The translations under genes and the position numbers were made by a program. Positions 35,476 to 45,382 of a stretch of DNA of 64,000 nucleotides are shown one piece after another. Within the stretch, counting starts at the first letter, position 1, and every line of letters begins with the position of its first letter. The stretch is from contig JAPDPX010000012.1 of NCBI GenBank assembly GCA_034506255.1, positions 80,898 through 144,897 of the forward strand, written 5' to 3'. This DNA is from a candidate division KSB1 bacterium. Lineage in GTDB: Bacteria; Zhuqueibacterota; Zhuqueibacteria; Zhuqueibacterales; Zhuqueibacteraceae. Under the pieces are notes generated by a model that ran no database searches, had not been told where the DNA came from, and saw only the letters and a program-made list of their open reading frames with translations.

Positions 35476-36731
35476 GTTTCACCTGTGCGTTGGCCGGATG
35501 GCGTCCAGAGGCCTCCGCCCTCCGTGCGCGCGGTTTGCGGGCAGGATCGGGGGAGGGGAGAACGCTGATGCTTTGCGCCGCGTGCCCGGCCCGTGAGCGC
35601 CTGCAAAAGGGACTTTTTTCATCATGAGGCTGGCGGGAAACCGCGGCCGCACCGCGCTCGTGCACGAGTGTGGCGTGCGAGGTCTAAAGGCAGGGACAGC
35701 AACAGCGGGGAGCCGCCCGGGCCGCATAACCATGCGCATCACATTCCGGCGACAGACAAGGAGATTGCCGCGAATTTGCATCCGTCAATCACGCAGCGAT
35801 AATGCGAAACCGGCGGGAATTTGTCAAGCTGGATTTTGGCCGCGGCGGGATGCTTTGGTAACGTGTGGCGTGGCGTAAACATCGCTGCCTGCGGACAAGA
35901 AGTCCAGTGGCAGCAATTTTTCAAACAAAACAAAAAACTCTCACGCCAAGATTTTTTCAGCAGAGCTTGCCAAACAACAAGCCGCCGCACCATAAAAATC
36001 ACACCGGCCACCAGGTTTTCCCTCGTGCTCTTGGCGGGTTGTGTGGTTCACAAATCTTCGCAGGGACAGTTCCGTCCGCCCCCTTTTTAATCTGCCCCGG
36101 CCTGGCCGGGGCATTCCTGCAGAGGGCATCCGCAGGATCGCAAGATTAGGGCTACGGTCAAACCGTGGCGGAATGGTTATTCCTTGCACAACCTCTGCGG
36201 CTTCGCGTCCTTGTGTGTTTTGGCTTTTGGATTTGATCGCTTCGAAAAATTTGGCACCTGAATTTTGCTCCCAGATTGATCCCCTCCGCAAGCAACGCCA
36301 ATCTGATCACCCCCCACCACGCAGGGGGTGGTGCATAAAAAATTTTGCAGGCCACCGTGCGATCCACTCCGGCAGGGATGAACCGTTTGATTCTCTGCAA
36401 AAAACCGCGCCAGATCCCGGGAAATTCTGCAGGCCACTCCCAAAGGAGTTTAAAGACACGCAAGATTCCGATGTTTACACACAGTTCACTCCTCACGGAG
36501 TTTTATGAACACGCATTTCTTCCGGACAACAGCAGGGCAGCATGCAAAATTCAGGTGGCAGCATTGGGCTGGCAGTCTGCGCTACGGCATTTTCGTGATA
36601 TCCTGCGGCGAAGGCAAGCGGCGTTTGCCCGGAAAGCCCGGGGGCGTTGTCCGTGCACGTGGGAATCCGTGTCACCGTCATTCCGACGAACACGAGACCT
36701 CCCACGAAAACCATGGCAGCCCTTTCGGGGA
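35476..36731. other. Gap between signalling operon and xylB
   Basis: About 1.25 kb hold the MITE-like element at 36255-36557 and promoter DNA for the signalling operon. The rest is GC-rich without a supported gene. The phrase CTCTGCGGCTTCGCGTCCTT near 36190 belongs to a common class of intergenic filler repeats. Confidence 0.5.
36255..36557. mobile_element. MITE-like element with perfect 14-bp inverted ends
   Basis: CACCTGAATTTTGC (36255-36268) and GCAAAATTCAGGTG (36544-36557) are perfect inverted repeats bounding 303 bp. Inside are GGTGCATAAAAAATTTTGCA and several ACTCC/GGAGT units. No ORF encodes a transposase. No clear target duplication is seen. Relatives are at 17761, 49099 and 61475. 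Confidence 0.8.
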
Positions 36732-38230
36732 TCATACCCGCACCATCTCAGCCAGCGCGGCAAACTCGGCCTTGAGTGCCGGATAGAGTGCGTGATAGCG
36801 GGCGTAATATCCGGCATATGTCTTCGCAGCAGAGGAGGGCTGATGATGATCGGTGATGCGGATCACCTGTCCGGCAGCAGCTTCGACGCTGGAATAAACA
36901 CCGGTGCCGACCCCGGCCAGCAGGGCCGCGCCATAGGCGGCGCCTTCGGTGGAATTGACCGTGACGATTTCCGTGTTGAAAACATCAGCCAGCATCTGCC
37001 GCCAAAGGGCACTCTTGGCACCCCCCCGGAGGCGCGCACCTGCCGGGTGGGCATGCCCAGGGCGCGCAGCAATTCCAGGGAATCGCGCAGCCCAAAAGTC
37101 ACGCCTTCCATCACGGCGCGCGTGAGATGCGCTTTGGTATGGCGGATGTTCAGACCAATGAAAGCACCCCGTGCGTGCGGGTCGGGATGGGGGGTGCGTT
37201 CGCCGGTGAGATAGGGCAGAAACAACAGGCCTTCACTGCCCGCAGCGACCTTTTCCGCGGCTTGCGTCAAGGCTTCATAAGATTCATTGCCGGCGAACAG
37301 GTCGCGATACCAGCGGAAACTGCCGCCGGCGGAAAGCATCACGCCCATAAGATGCCATTTGCCGGGCAGCGCATGACAGAAGGCATGCAAGCGGCCCTGC
37401 GGCTCGACGCGATAGGAATCCGATTGGGCAAACACCACACCGGAGGTGCCGATGGTCACGGCCACCGTGCCTTCGCGCACGATGCCGGTGCCGACAGCCT
37501 GCGCCGCCTGATCACCGCCGCCGGCGACGACAGGCGTGCCCGCCAGCAGTCCGGTGGCTTGCGCAGCCGCCGCATTGATTTTGGTGCTGGCAACCGGCGA
37601 CTCGGTCACTTCCGGCAACCAGGCCCGCGGGATATTCAGCGCGGCCAGCAAGTCTTCCGACCATTGGCGCCTGCCGACATCGAACAGGGAGGTGCCGGAG
37701 GCGTCCGCCACGTCGCTGAAAAACTCACCGGTGAGCCGGTAGCGCACATAGTCCTTGGGCAGCAGAATATGCGCGATGCGGGCATAATTCTCCGGCTCGT
37801 GCATGCGCGTCCAAACGATCTTCGGCGCGGTGAAGCCGGTCAAAATCGGGTTGCCGGTGAGCTGCAGGACACGCGGCGCACCGATCAAATTTGTGATCCA
37901 CTCGCATTGTTGCGCCGTTCGCTGATCATTCCACAAAATGCACGGGCGAATGACGTCGCCGTGTGCGTCGAGCAACGTCATGCCGTGCATTTGCCCGGTG
38001 AGGCCGACCGCGGCGACCTGCCGGCCGGTGATTTGCGCTTTCTCCAAAACGGCACGAATGCTTTGCACCGTGCCCTTCCAAAACAGCGCCGGATCCTGTT
38101 CGGTCCATCCGGGTTTGGGGGAGTCAAACGGATATTGCGTGGCCGCCACGGCGACGACGCGCCCGGTCTCATCAATGAGCAGGGCCTTGGTCGCCGTGGT
38201 CGAAGTGTCGATGCCGAGCAAATGAGGCAT
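36732..38230 (-). pseudogene. xylB: Xylulokinase with one-base frameshift
   Basis: Two overlapping frames together give a full-length (about 499 aa) xylulokinase of the FGGY family. The N-terminal part (from 38230: MPHLLGIDTSTTATKALLID, GLTGQMHGM) runs to VRASGG. The C-terminal part (RGGAKSALWRQMLADVF, EGAAYGAALLAG) continues in the next frame down to 36732. The break is at a run of seven G on the coding strand (C run at 37021-37027); eight would restore the frame. This may be a sequencing error or a real, possibly phase-variable mutation. The enzyme phosphorylates D-xylulose from the xylose isomerase encoded 156 bp upstream. All other key motifs are intact. Confidence 0.9.
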
Positions 38231-38386
38231 GGCAGTTGACCGTGATCGTTTACCGCTGATGGTGATCAGTTTTTTCGTGTTGCGCAAAATGATATTGCGG
38301 TTACGTCAGGCCCGTGAGGCCGGCCAGTCGGTGAAACTTCCGCACCACAAGTCCGAAATCATCCGGACGAGAGAAAGGGAAAAATA

Positions 38387-39553
38387 TTAGCGCACTCCCA
38401 TGAGCAACTCGAACACCAGTTGATCGAGGCGTTCATACTTCAGGCCGCGCCGGGCAAGGGCTTCGCGGTCGAATTTGTGCATTTTGAGTACGGTGGCTTT
38501 TTGCGCCGAGAAGCTGCCGAGCCACTCAGCCGTGACGGGGTCTTGCGCCGTCAGTTCTGCGAGCAGGGCTTGGATGTCCTGGTCGGCGTTGAATTGCGCG
38601 GCCTTTTCCTTCAGGATGAGATAGGTGCGCATGCAACCGGCGGCGAAGTCCCTGACGCCGTCGCGATCTTCGGTACGATAAGCGTGGGCATCGAAATGGC
38701 GCGGGCCGGCATACCCGACGTCTTCGAGGAATTTCACCAAAAAGAAGGCCTGTTTGAGATTGTGCGAGCCGAAGCGGAAATCCTGATCGTAACGGGCGAA
38801 GTTTTGATCGTTCAGATCGATGTGAAACAATTTGCCGGCGTCCCAGGCCTGGGCGACGTTGTGCAGGAAATTCAATCCCGCCATGTGTTCATGCGCCACT
38901 TCGGGATTCACCCCCACCATCTCGGGATGATCGAGCGTGGCAATGAAGGCGAGCATGTGGCCGGTGGTGGCGAGGTAGATGTCGCCGCGCGGCTCATTGG
39001 GTTTGGCCTCGAGTGCAAACTTGAGATCATAGCCCTGTGTGCGCACATAGTCGCAGAGAAAATTCACGGCCTCGCGCATGCGCTTGATGGCCTCAAGCGG
39101 ATTCTTGCCGGCATCGGTCTCGCTGCCTTCCCGGCCGCCCCAAAAGACATAGATCGTCGCACCCAGCTCGACACCGAGATCGATGGCGTGCATGGTCTTG
39201 TGCAGTGCGTAGGCCCGCACTCTGGCGTCATGCGAGGTAAAGGCGCCGTCTTTGAAGACGGGATCAGAGAACAAATTCGTCGTCGCCATCGGCACAACCA
39301 GGCCGCTTGCCGCCAGGGCTTGTTTGAATTCGCGCACGATGCGGTCGCGTTCCGTCGGTGTGGCATCGATCGGCACGAGGTCATTGTCATGAAGGTTGAC
39401 GCCATAGGCGCCGGTTTCCGCGAGCAAATGAACAAGCTCCACCGGAGAAAGCACGGGCCGCACGGGCAGACCGAAGGGATCACGGCCTACATTGCCGACG
39501 GTCCACAACCCGAAAGTGAATTTGTGTACGGGACGAGGCTGGTAGTTCGACAT
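38387..39553 (-). CDS. xylA: Xylose isomerase
   Basis: A 388-aa enzyme that converts D-xylose to D-xylulose (and glucose to fructose). It is the short, actinobacterial-type form. Metal and substrate residues lie in GVNLHDNDLVP, FWGGREGSE, FALEAKPNEPRGD, HEHMAGLNF, HIDLNDQN and HFDAHAYRTED. Start 39553 has AAGGA eight bases upstream. It is followed by xylB on the same strand, forming a xylose pathway pair. A broken GH8 gene end lies only 69 bp upstream, so the promoter must sit in that remnant or the short spacer. Confidence 0.96.
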   Translation of the reverse strand: MSNYQPRPVHKFTFGLWTVGNVGRDPFGLPVRPVLSPVELVHLLAETGAYGVNLHDNDLVPIDATPTERDRIVREFKQALAASGLVVPMATTNLFSDPVFKDGAFTSHDARVRAYALHKTMHAIDLGVELGATIYVFWGGREGSETDAGKNPLEAIKRMREAVNFLCDYVRTQGYDLKFALEAKPNEPRGDIYLATTGHMLAFIATLDHPEMVGVNPEVAHEHMAGLNFLHNVAQAWDAGKLFHIDLNDQNFARYDQDFRFGSHNLKQAFFLVKFLEDVGYAGPRHFDAHAYRTEDRDGVRDFAAGCMRTYLILKEKAAQFNADQDIQALLAELTAQDPVTAEWLGSFSAQKATVLKMHKFDREALARRGLKYERLDQLVFELLMGVR

Positions 39554-39622
39554 GGTTCATGTCCTTGCGAGTGAGTTTTGAGCGGATAAAAAGTGTGAAG
39601 GTTGAAAATTCATCCTTTTGCC

Positions 39623-39790
39623 TCATTCAAACAGGCTGGAATGGCCCGGCCGGTCGGAGGTCGGATCATAGATGCGAAAGTTGCCGCTCAATTGCAACAT
39701 GGCCAGCAGAGAGAGCAGACCATCATAATACCTGCCAGGGCCACGGGGAATGGGGGGTGCCCACAATGCCGCGACAAACTCTTTCCCAAA
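39623..39790 (-). pseudogene. 3' remnant of a GH8 (exo-oligoxylanase-like) gene
   Basis: The last 55 codons of an open frame read FGKEFVAALWAPPIPRGPG, RYYDGLLSLLAMLQLSGNFR and end SSLFE. This matches the conserved C-terminus of family GH8 enzymes such as reducing-end xylose-releasing exo-oligoxylanase (FVxALWxTPIPxGxYRYYDGxLYMLxLLHxSGxFRI, from memory). No other GH8 motif appears upstream in any frame, so only the tail survives. It supports a past xylan-oligosaccharide operon with xylA and xylB. Confidence 0.6.
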
Positions 39791-40677
39791 CGGGGCGATT
39801 TCGAAAATAAAAACCTTTTGGGACCGAAGGGTGTTGATGTTATTTTGTGTTAGCCAAACGCACCCAGTTCCCGCACTCCACACCAAAAAGGTTGAAGCAA
39901 TATGGCGAAAAACGGCGCCGACAAACAAGCAGAAATTTCCAGAGTGGAAGTCACCACCGGGAAGATGTGTGGCCGCGGCGGTTTGTTTTTCTTTTTGCGA
40001 TACCGCGGAGATGGCTTCGTCACACCAGATGAAACGTTTCTTTCGAAAATTTCTGGCCGTGCCCAACCGGCAGTCTCGTCAGATTCTGCTCGTGATGTTT
40101 TTGTGGCGACTGCGGATCGGACGACCCGGAATCGTGGTTCTGGTCGGCGGGGTGGTGGTGCTTGCCGACGACGGTATCCGCCAACGCGAAGGCATGGGAC
40201 CCTCCCACACAGGAACAAAAAGGGCTGTCAGCCGCTGGCGGTTTGGGGGGACAATAAAAATCCGTGTTTTTTGAAGAACGTCTCAAAATTCACCAGATTT
40301 GTGCGGACGAAAATATGACGACCACAGGAACCTTCTCACGGCTTGTCCGGCGGTCAACCTCGTCAAGAGCGGGGGCGAATCATTCGCAAAATCGTGCAAC
40401 CGGTTGTCGAGCAACTGAAATCGCTCAACTATGGGAACGCAACGCCGATCCGACGCGCGTCTTTTCGAGGTGAGTGGAGAGCCGCTCGGTTGCGGTTCTT
40501 GTTTCTCTCAACGCCATTGGCCAGTTTGATTCGCACGCCCGCCGAAGAGCAAAACCGCCATCTCGCCGCGCTGTGCGCCCGGACAGGGGCAGCGTGGTAT
40601 GCGGGGCTGCAGCCGATGGTGGAGATTGCCAACAGTAGCCAAACGTTTAGACATCGTACCAAATCGAGGCAGCCGCG
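39791..40677. other. Gene-free stretch between GH8 remnant and URO-D gene
   Basis: The stretch carries short overlapping ORFs on both strands without family resemblance or ribosome-binding sites. The last 40 bases hold the GAGG site of the URO-D gene. I see no repeat or hairpin of note. Confidence 0.4.
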
Positions 40678-41874
40678 ATGACTTCCAAACAACGCATGCA
40701 ACGGGCCATGGCCCGGCAAATCCCCGATCGGGTGCCGGTGATGTGCCAGCTTGCGCTGGGACACTATTTCCTGCACGCCGGCGTTGCGCCGCTCGACATA
40801 TGGTACCGCTCGGAGGGCTTTGCCGAGGCGCTCATCAGAATGCAGCAGCGCTACGGTTTTGACGGCATTCTGATCAATCTCCCCGGCCGGGATCCCAATT
40901 ATGAAAAGTACCTGGACAAGATCGAGTCCGGCAACGACGAACTGCGTTTGCGCTGGCGCAACGGCAACTACACCATCTTTCCGCTGGATGACAACCCGCA
41001 CTACTACCAGGCGGACGGCACGCGCTATTTCCCGAGCTTCGAGGAAATTGATCCCGCGCAACTTTACTATGTCGAGCCCTGGGATCTCACCGACATCACT
41101 TATCCCTACACCTGGGGCTTCGAGAGCGAGCCGCGCCCCTGCAACGATTTCTTTCCAGAGTATCATTTCGACACCATCAAACTGGTGAAGGCCCGTGCCG
41201 GTGCCGGCGTTTCCGTGCACGCCGAAGTTTTCTCGCCGTGGTCGCAGTTTTTGGAACTGTTGAATTACGAGAATGCCCTGCTGGCCATCCTGGATGATCC
41301 CGGCAAAAGCAAAGCCTGCCTCGAACGGTTGACCGAGGGTGCGATCGATCTGGCCAAAAGGCAGGCGGCCTGCGACGTGGATGCCATCTTGATTTCCTCG
41401 GCCTTTGCCGGCGCCGGTTTGATCTCGCGCGCGCATTACGAGGAATTTGTTCTGCCCTGTGAAAAAAAGCTCATCGCCGAAGTAAAAGCCGCCACCGCCC
41501 TCCCCCTCTATACCCACACCTGCGGCAGCATCGGCGACCGCCTGGATCTGATGTTGCAAACCGGCACCGATGGCATCGACACTCTCGATCCACCACCGCT
41601 CGGCACGGTGGAGTTGGCCGAGGCCAAGCAGATTCTGGCGGGAAAAGCCTTCATCAAGGGGAACATCGATCCGGTGCATACGCTGCTGAACGGCAGCCCC
41701 GCGAAAATCAGAGCAGATGTGCAGCACCGGATTGCGATTGGCAAGCCGGGGGGCGGCTACATCCTGAGCTCGGCCTGCTCGGTGGCGCCGCATACGCCGC
41801 CGGCGAATATCGAATTGCTGGTACCGTTGGCGGAGGAATGGGGAAGGTACTCACCCGGCGAGGAGTGCGAATAA
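40678..41874 (+). CDS. Uroporphyrinogen decarboxylase-family protein (probably not heme synthesis)
   Basis: A 398-aa TIM-barrel protein of the URO-D/methylcobamide methyltransferase family. Supporting pieces are RIPDRVPVMCQ-like RQIPDRVPVMC near the N-terminus, THTCGSIGDRLDLM, GTDGIDTLDPP, FIKGNIDPVHTLL and GGGYILSSACSVAPHTPPAN at the C-terminus. The HTCG motif resembles the zinc-binding segment of the corrinoid methyltransferases MtaA and CmuA rather than HemE, and the protein is longer than HemE. GAGG lies eight bases before the ATG. It begins the plus-strand sugar block, and such genes are often found beside sugar genes in related bacteria, without a proven role. Confidence 0.82.
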   Translation: MTSKQRMQRAMARQIPDRVPVMCQLALGHYFLHAGVAPLDIWYRSEGFAEALIRMQQRYGFDGILINLPGRDPNYEKYLDKIESGNDELRLRWRNGNYTIFPLDDNPHYYQADGTRYFPSFEEIDPAQLYYVEPWDLTDITYPYTWGFESEPRPCNDFFPEYHFDTIKLVKARAGAGVSVHAEVFSPWSQFLELLNYENALLAILDDPGKSKACLERLTEGAIDLAKRQAACDVDAILISSAFAGAGLISRAHYEEFVLPCEKKLIAEVKAATALPLYTHTCGSIGDRLDLMLQTGTDGIDTLDPPPLGTVELAEAKQILAGKAFIKGNIDPVHTLLNGSPAKIRADVQHRIAIGKPGGGYILSSACSVAPHTPPANIELLVPLAEEWGRYSPGEECE

Positions 41875-42265
41875 ACCCAAGCAGCCCCTCGCCAGTCGGC
41901 CGTTGCTTCGATCCGGCTGGCGGCCTACAGTTGCACGGCGCGCCGCGTGCCGTCATGCTGGCTGTCAGGCGGTGCTTCCCGCACCACATCTGGTGCGAAC
42001 CTCTTGTTTGCCCGCAGGCTGAAAGCTTGTGCTGCGATCTGTTTGCAGTGCTTGTTCCGGCGCGGGTTGATTTGCAGAAGGCAGCCACCTGTTTCCAACG
42101 ACAGGCCAGTCCAGTCCCGGCGGGGCCGCGGCATGCCATCGTCCTTGCGTCAAATGTCATGCAACAGCCAAACCGGTGCAAAATCCCGTGAGGTGAACTG
42201 TCATCCCGAGGCGGGTACTCGCGGGACAAAGCGCCGGCTCAGCCTGGCAAGCCCAGGGCACCAAC
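41875..42265. other. Gap before galactokinase gene
   Basis: It contains CGTGAGGTGAACTGT (42187-42201), an exact 15-bp match to the leader of the ABC binding-protein gene. Otherwise nothing is recognisable. Confidence 0.45.
42187..42210 (+). promoter_or_regulatory. Shared leader motif, copy 1 (before galK)
   Basis: CGTGAGGTGAACTGT followed by CATCCCGAGG, 56 bp before the galactokinase start. The same 15 bases and a similar tail lie at 45350-45373. A transcription-factor site or repeat fragment is possible. Confidence 0.35.
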
Positions 42266-43444
42266 ATGCATCCACCTTCATCAGAACAACCCCAGCGCAT
42301 CGCCGCAACTTTCGCGGCCCATTTCGGCGACCGGCGGGACAGGATCATGGTGCGCTCGCCGGGAAGGATCAATCTGATCGGCGAGCACACGGATTACAAC
42401 GAAGGTTTCGTCCTGCCGGCGGCCATCGATCGTGCCATCTGGCTGGCCGCGGCGCCGCGCACAGACGGGCAGTTTCACTTTGTCGCGGCGGATCTGCACG
42501 AGCTGTTCACCTGCACCTGGCAGAGCCTGCGCCCCTGCTCCCAAACCTGGCCGAATTATTTGATGGGCGTGCTCGCTCAGATGCGACGGGCGGGCAGCGA
42601 GGTGCCGGGTTGCGAGGCCGTGTTCGGCGGTGACGTGCCGATCGGCGCCGGCCTGTCCTCCTCCGCCGCCATGACCGCCGGGTTTGCTTTCGCGCTCAAT
42701 GTGCTGTTCGGTCTGGGCTTCGACCGGTGGCAACTGGCTCATCTCGCACAGCAGGCCGAGCACGAATTTGCCGGCGTGCCGTGCGGCATCATGGATCAGT
42801 TCAGCAATCTCTTTGGCGGGGAACAGAAAGTTGTACGGCTGGATTGCCGCACGCTGGCGTACGAATACTTTCCCTTCGCGCACGACGACGCCTGCTTCGT
42901 ATTGTGCGACAGCGGTGTGCGCCGGCGTCTGGCAGCTTCCGAGTACAGCGTGCGCCGCCGCCAGTGTGAAAGCGGCGTCACCGTGCTGCGCCGGCACCAG
43001 CCGGCGGTCCAGAGCCTGCGGGACGTGAGCCTGGAACTGCTCGCCTCCTGCCGGAAAGAGCTGGAGCCGGTGATCTATCGACGCTGTGCTTATGTCGTGC
43101 GCGAAAACGCCCGCGTGCTGGCCGCGTGCCAGGCGCTGCAGCGTGACGATCTGCATGCCTTCGGCGCGCTGATGTTCGAATCCCACGCCGGCTTGCGCGA
43201 CGAGTACGAAGTGAGCTGCCCCGAGCTGGACGTGCTGGTCGGAATTGCGCGCCAGGTGCCGGGTGTGCTCGGCAGCCGGATGATGGGCGCCGGCTTTGGC
43301 GGCTGCACCCTCAATCTGGTGGCCACGGAACAGCTCGCACACTTTGAAACAGTCGTGCACACGGAATATTCGCGCCGCACCGGCGGCCGGGCGGATATTC
43401 ATATCGTGCGGCCGGCAGCCGGCACCGAGTGCGTGGCATTGTAA
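42266..43444 (+). CDS. galK: Galactokinase
   Basis: A 392-aa GHMP kinase that phosphorylates galactose at C1 (Leloir pathway). The galactokinase signature GRINLIGEHTDYNEG is at 33-47, the GHMP ATP-binding loop GAGLSSSAAM near 131, and the third GHMP motif MMGAGFGGCT near the C-terminus. MDQFSNLFG contains the usual aspartate region. CAGGG precedes the ATG by seven bases. No galT or galE is in the window. Neighbours are URO-D and rhamnulokinase genes on the same strand with 300-400-bp spacers, so separate promoters are likely. Confidence 0.96.
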   Translation: MHPPSSEQPQRIAATFAAHFGDRRDRIMVRSPGRINLIGEHTDYNEGFVLPAAIDRAIWLAAAPRTDGQFHFVAADLHELFTCTWQSLRPCSQTWPNYLMGVLAQMRRAGSEVPGCEAVFGGDVPIGAGLSSSAAMTAGFAFALNVLFGLGFDRWQLAHLAQQAEHEFAGVPCGIMDQFSNLFGGEQKVVRLDCRTLAYEYFPFAHDDACFVLCDSGVRRRLAASEYSVRRRQCESGVTVLRRHQPAVQSLRDVSLELLASCRKELEPVIYRRCAYVVRENARVLAACQALQRDDLHAFGALMFESHAGLRDEYEVSCPELDVLVGIARQVPGVLGSRMMGAGFGGCTLNLVATEQLAHFETVVHTEYSRRTGGRADIHIVRPAAGTECVAL

Positions 43445-43755
43445 CCCATCGCAACCCGAGCCCCGCCGCAACGACACAGAGCAACGTCCTGAAAGAAAGC
43501 CGGTGCTCATGCGCATCACCAAGCCCCAATGCAACGCGGTAAAAACACCCCGGCAATGCCGCCTGCAGCCGGGCCATTGACGTTGTGACAGCAGATCGTT
43601 ATCTTCCCGCCATAAAACTGCCCGCATGCCCGGGCAGCTTGTTCGCGCCAGGACGGACAACCGCGTGCAGCATCGCATCACGACCCGGGTCACCCTCAGG
43701 CATTTTTTTCACCGGCCTGCGGCACTGAACTTCCATCACGACAAGGTGCTTCCCC
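43445..43755. other. Gap before rhamnulokinase gene
   Basis: About 310 bp. I see only the rhamnulokinase ribosome-binding site (AAGGTG seven bases before the ATG); no palindrome or terminator stands out. Confidence 0.4.
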
Positions 43756-45270
43756 ATGCCGAACAAATACCTGGCTTTCGATCTGGGGGCCGAAAGCGGC
43801 CGCGCGATCCTGGGGACGTTGCGTCGCGACCGCATCTCGCTCACCGAAATTCATCGTTTCACCAACTCACCGGTCATGCAGGACGGCCACCTCCGCTGGC
43901 AGGCAGACCGCCTGCTGGGGGAATTGCAGCAGGGTTTGGCGCGCGCCGCACAGCAGGGTCATCGCGATCTTGCCGCCCTCGGCATCGATACCTGGGGCGT
44001 TGACTTTGGCTTGCTCGACCGTCACGACCGGCTGCTGGAAAATCCCGTCGCCTATCGCGACGCCCGCACCAACGGCATGGTCGCACGCGCCTTCGAGCTG
44101 ATGCCGGCCGCCGAGCTCTATGCCCGCACCGGCATTCAAATCATGCCGATCAACACGCTCTATCAACTGCTCAGCCTGGTCGAAACCAAAGCGCCGGTGC
44201 TGGCAGCGGCGGAACGCCTGCTGTTCATGCCCGATCTGTTCAACTTCCTGCTTACGGGCAGCAAAGCAGCAGAGTACAGCATCGCCTCGACCTCGCAATT
44301 GCTCGACGCCACAACCAAAACCTGGGCGCCGGAGATTTTTGCGCGGCTCAATCTGCCGTTGCGCCTCATGCCGCCCGTCATCAGGCCGGGGACGAAACTG
44401 GGCAAACTGCTGCCGGCCTTCGCCGGCGCCACCGGCTTGCACCAGGCGGAGGTGATTGCCTGCGGCGGGCATGATACCGCCTGTGCGGTGGCTGCCATTC
44501 CGGCGGCGGTGCACAACTGGGCCTACATCAGCTCGGGCACCTGGTCGCTGGTGGGCGTGGAGCGCGCCCAGCCGCTTCTCGATGAGCGCGGCCGCCGCTT
44601 CAATTTTACCAACGAGGGCGGGCTCAACAACAGAATCCGTTTGCTGCGCAACACCATGGGCCTCTGGCTGCTGCAGCGCTGCCGCAAAGACTGGGCGGCA
44701 GCCGGCGAGAGGCATGACTACGCCGAACTGGTGGCCCTCGCGGCGCGTGCGCCCGCGTTTCGCAGCCTCATCGATCCGGATGCCCCCGTCTTCATCAATC
44801 CGGACAACATGCCGCAGGCGATCGCCGATTTCTGCCGCCAAACGCAGCAAGCCCCGCCGGAAGACAAGGGCGGCTTTGTGCGCACCATTTTAGAAAGCCT
44901 GGCGTTCCGTTATCGCTTCATCATCGAACGCCTCAACGCCGTCAGCGCGGAACCGGTCGCCGTCATTCACCTGGTCGGCGGCGGTTCGCAAAACGAATTG
45001 CTCAACCAGTTCACCGCCGACGCCACCGGCCTGCCGGTGCTTGCCGGTCCGGTTGAAACCACTGCGCTCGGCAATGTCATCAGCCAGGCGATCGCCTGCG
45101 GCGAAATTGCGCATTTCGACGAAGGCCGCACGCTGGTGCGCAATTCGTTTCCGCTGAAAGAATATTGGCCGCGCGAAACGGAACGCTGGAGCGAAGTGTA
45201 TCACAAAATCGAGCCCCTGCTGCGCAGCAGTGGCGTAAACGGCGAGCCGCAGCCCAACCAATCAACGTGA
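43756..45270 (+). CDS. rhaB: Rhamnulokinase-type sugar kinase
   Basis: A 504-aa FGGY-family kinase matching rhamnulokinase. The phosphate-1 motif is DLGAESGRAILG, followed by GIDTWGVDFGLLD, YRDARTNGM, a HDTACAVAAIP segment and SSGTWSLVGVE. The adenosine motif is VVGGGSQN-like (HLVGGGSQNELLNQFTADAT). Rhamnulokinase converts L-rhamnulose to its 1-phosphate; no rhamnose isomerase or aldolase gene is in the window, so other 6-deoxyketoses are possible. The sugar ABC importer starts 112 bp downstream on the same strand, which suggests that it imports this kinase's pathway sugar. Confidence 0.92.
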   Translation: MPNKYLAFDLGAESGRAILGTLRRDRISLTEIHRFTNSPVMQDGHLRWQADRLLGELQQGLARAAQQGHRDLAALGIDTWGVDFGLLDRHDRLLENPVAYRDARTNGMVARAFELMPAAELYARTGIQIMPINTLYQLLSLVETKAPVLAAAERLLFMPDLFNFLLTGSKAAEYSIASTSQLLDATTKTWAPEIFARLNLPLRLMPPVIRPGTKLGKLLPAFAGATGLHQAEVIACGGHDTACAVAAIPAAVHNWAYISSGTWSLVGVERAQPLLDERGRRFNFTNEGGLNNRIRLLRNTMGLWLLQRCRKDWAAAGERHDYAELVALAARAPAFRSLIDPDAPVFINPDNMPQAIADFCRQTQQAPPEDKGGFVRTILESLAFRYRFIIERLNAVSAEPVAVIHLVGGGSQNELLNQFTADATGLPVLAGPVETTALGNVISQAIACGEIAHFDEGRTLVRNSFPLKEYWPRETERWSEVYHKIEPLLRSSGVNGEPQPNQST

Positions 45271-45349
45271 CCGTTCAGCCACGGCTGGAACGTGGCTGAA
45301 AACAATCTTGGCATCAAGCGGCCTGCAAGGTTCGAACTGTCGCAGATCG

Positions 45350-45373
45350 CGTGAGGTGAACTGTTACTCGAGG
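45350..45373 (+). promoter_or_regulatory. Shared leader motif, copy 2 (before ABC binding protein)
   Basis: CGTGAGGTGAACTGT, then TACTCGAGGAGG, ends at the Shine-Dalgarno site of the binding-protein gene. The first copy is before galK. Confidence 0.35.
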
Positions 45374-45382
45374 AGGAAAGCG

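Noticed and set aside
39902..40318. 138-codon plus-strand ORF between the GH8 remnant and URO-D gene
   Set aside because: No ribosome-binding site, no motif, overlaps ORFs in other frames.
40343..40681. 112-codon plus-strand ORF overlapping the URO-D start
   Set aside because: No family resemblance; ends four bases into the URO-D gene, which has its own ribosome-binding site.
42281..43693. 470-codon minus-strand frame opposite galK
   Set aside because: Antisense shadow; the plus strand carries all galactokinase motifs.
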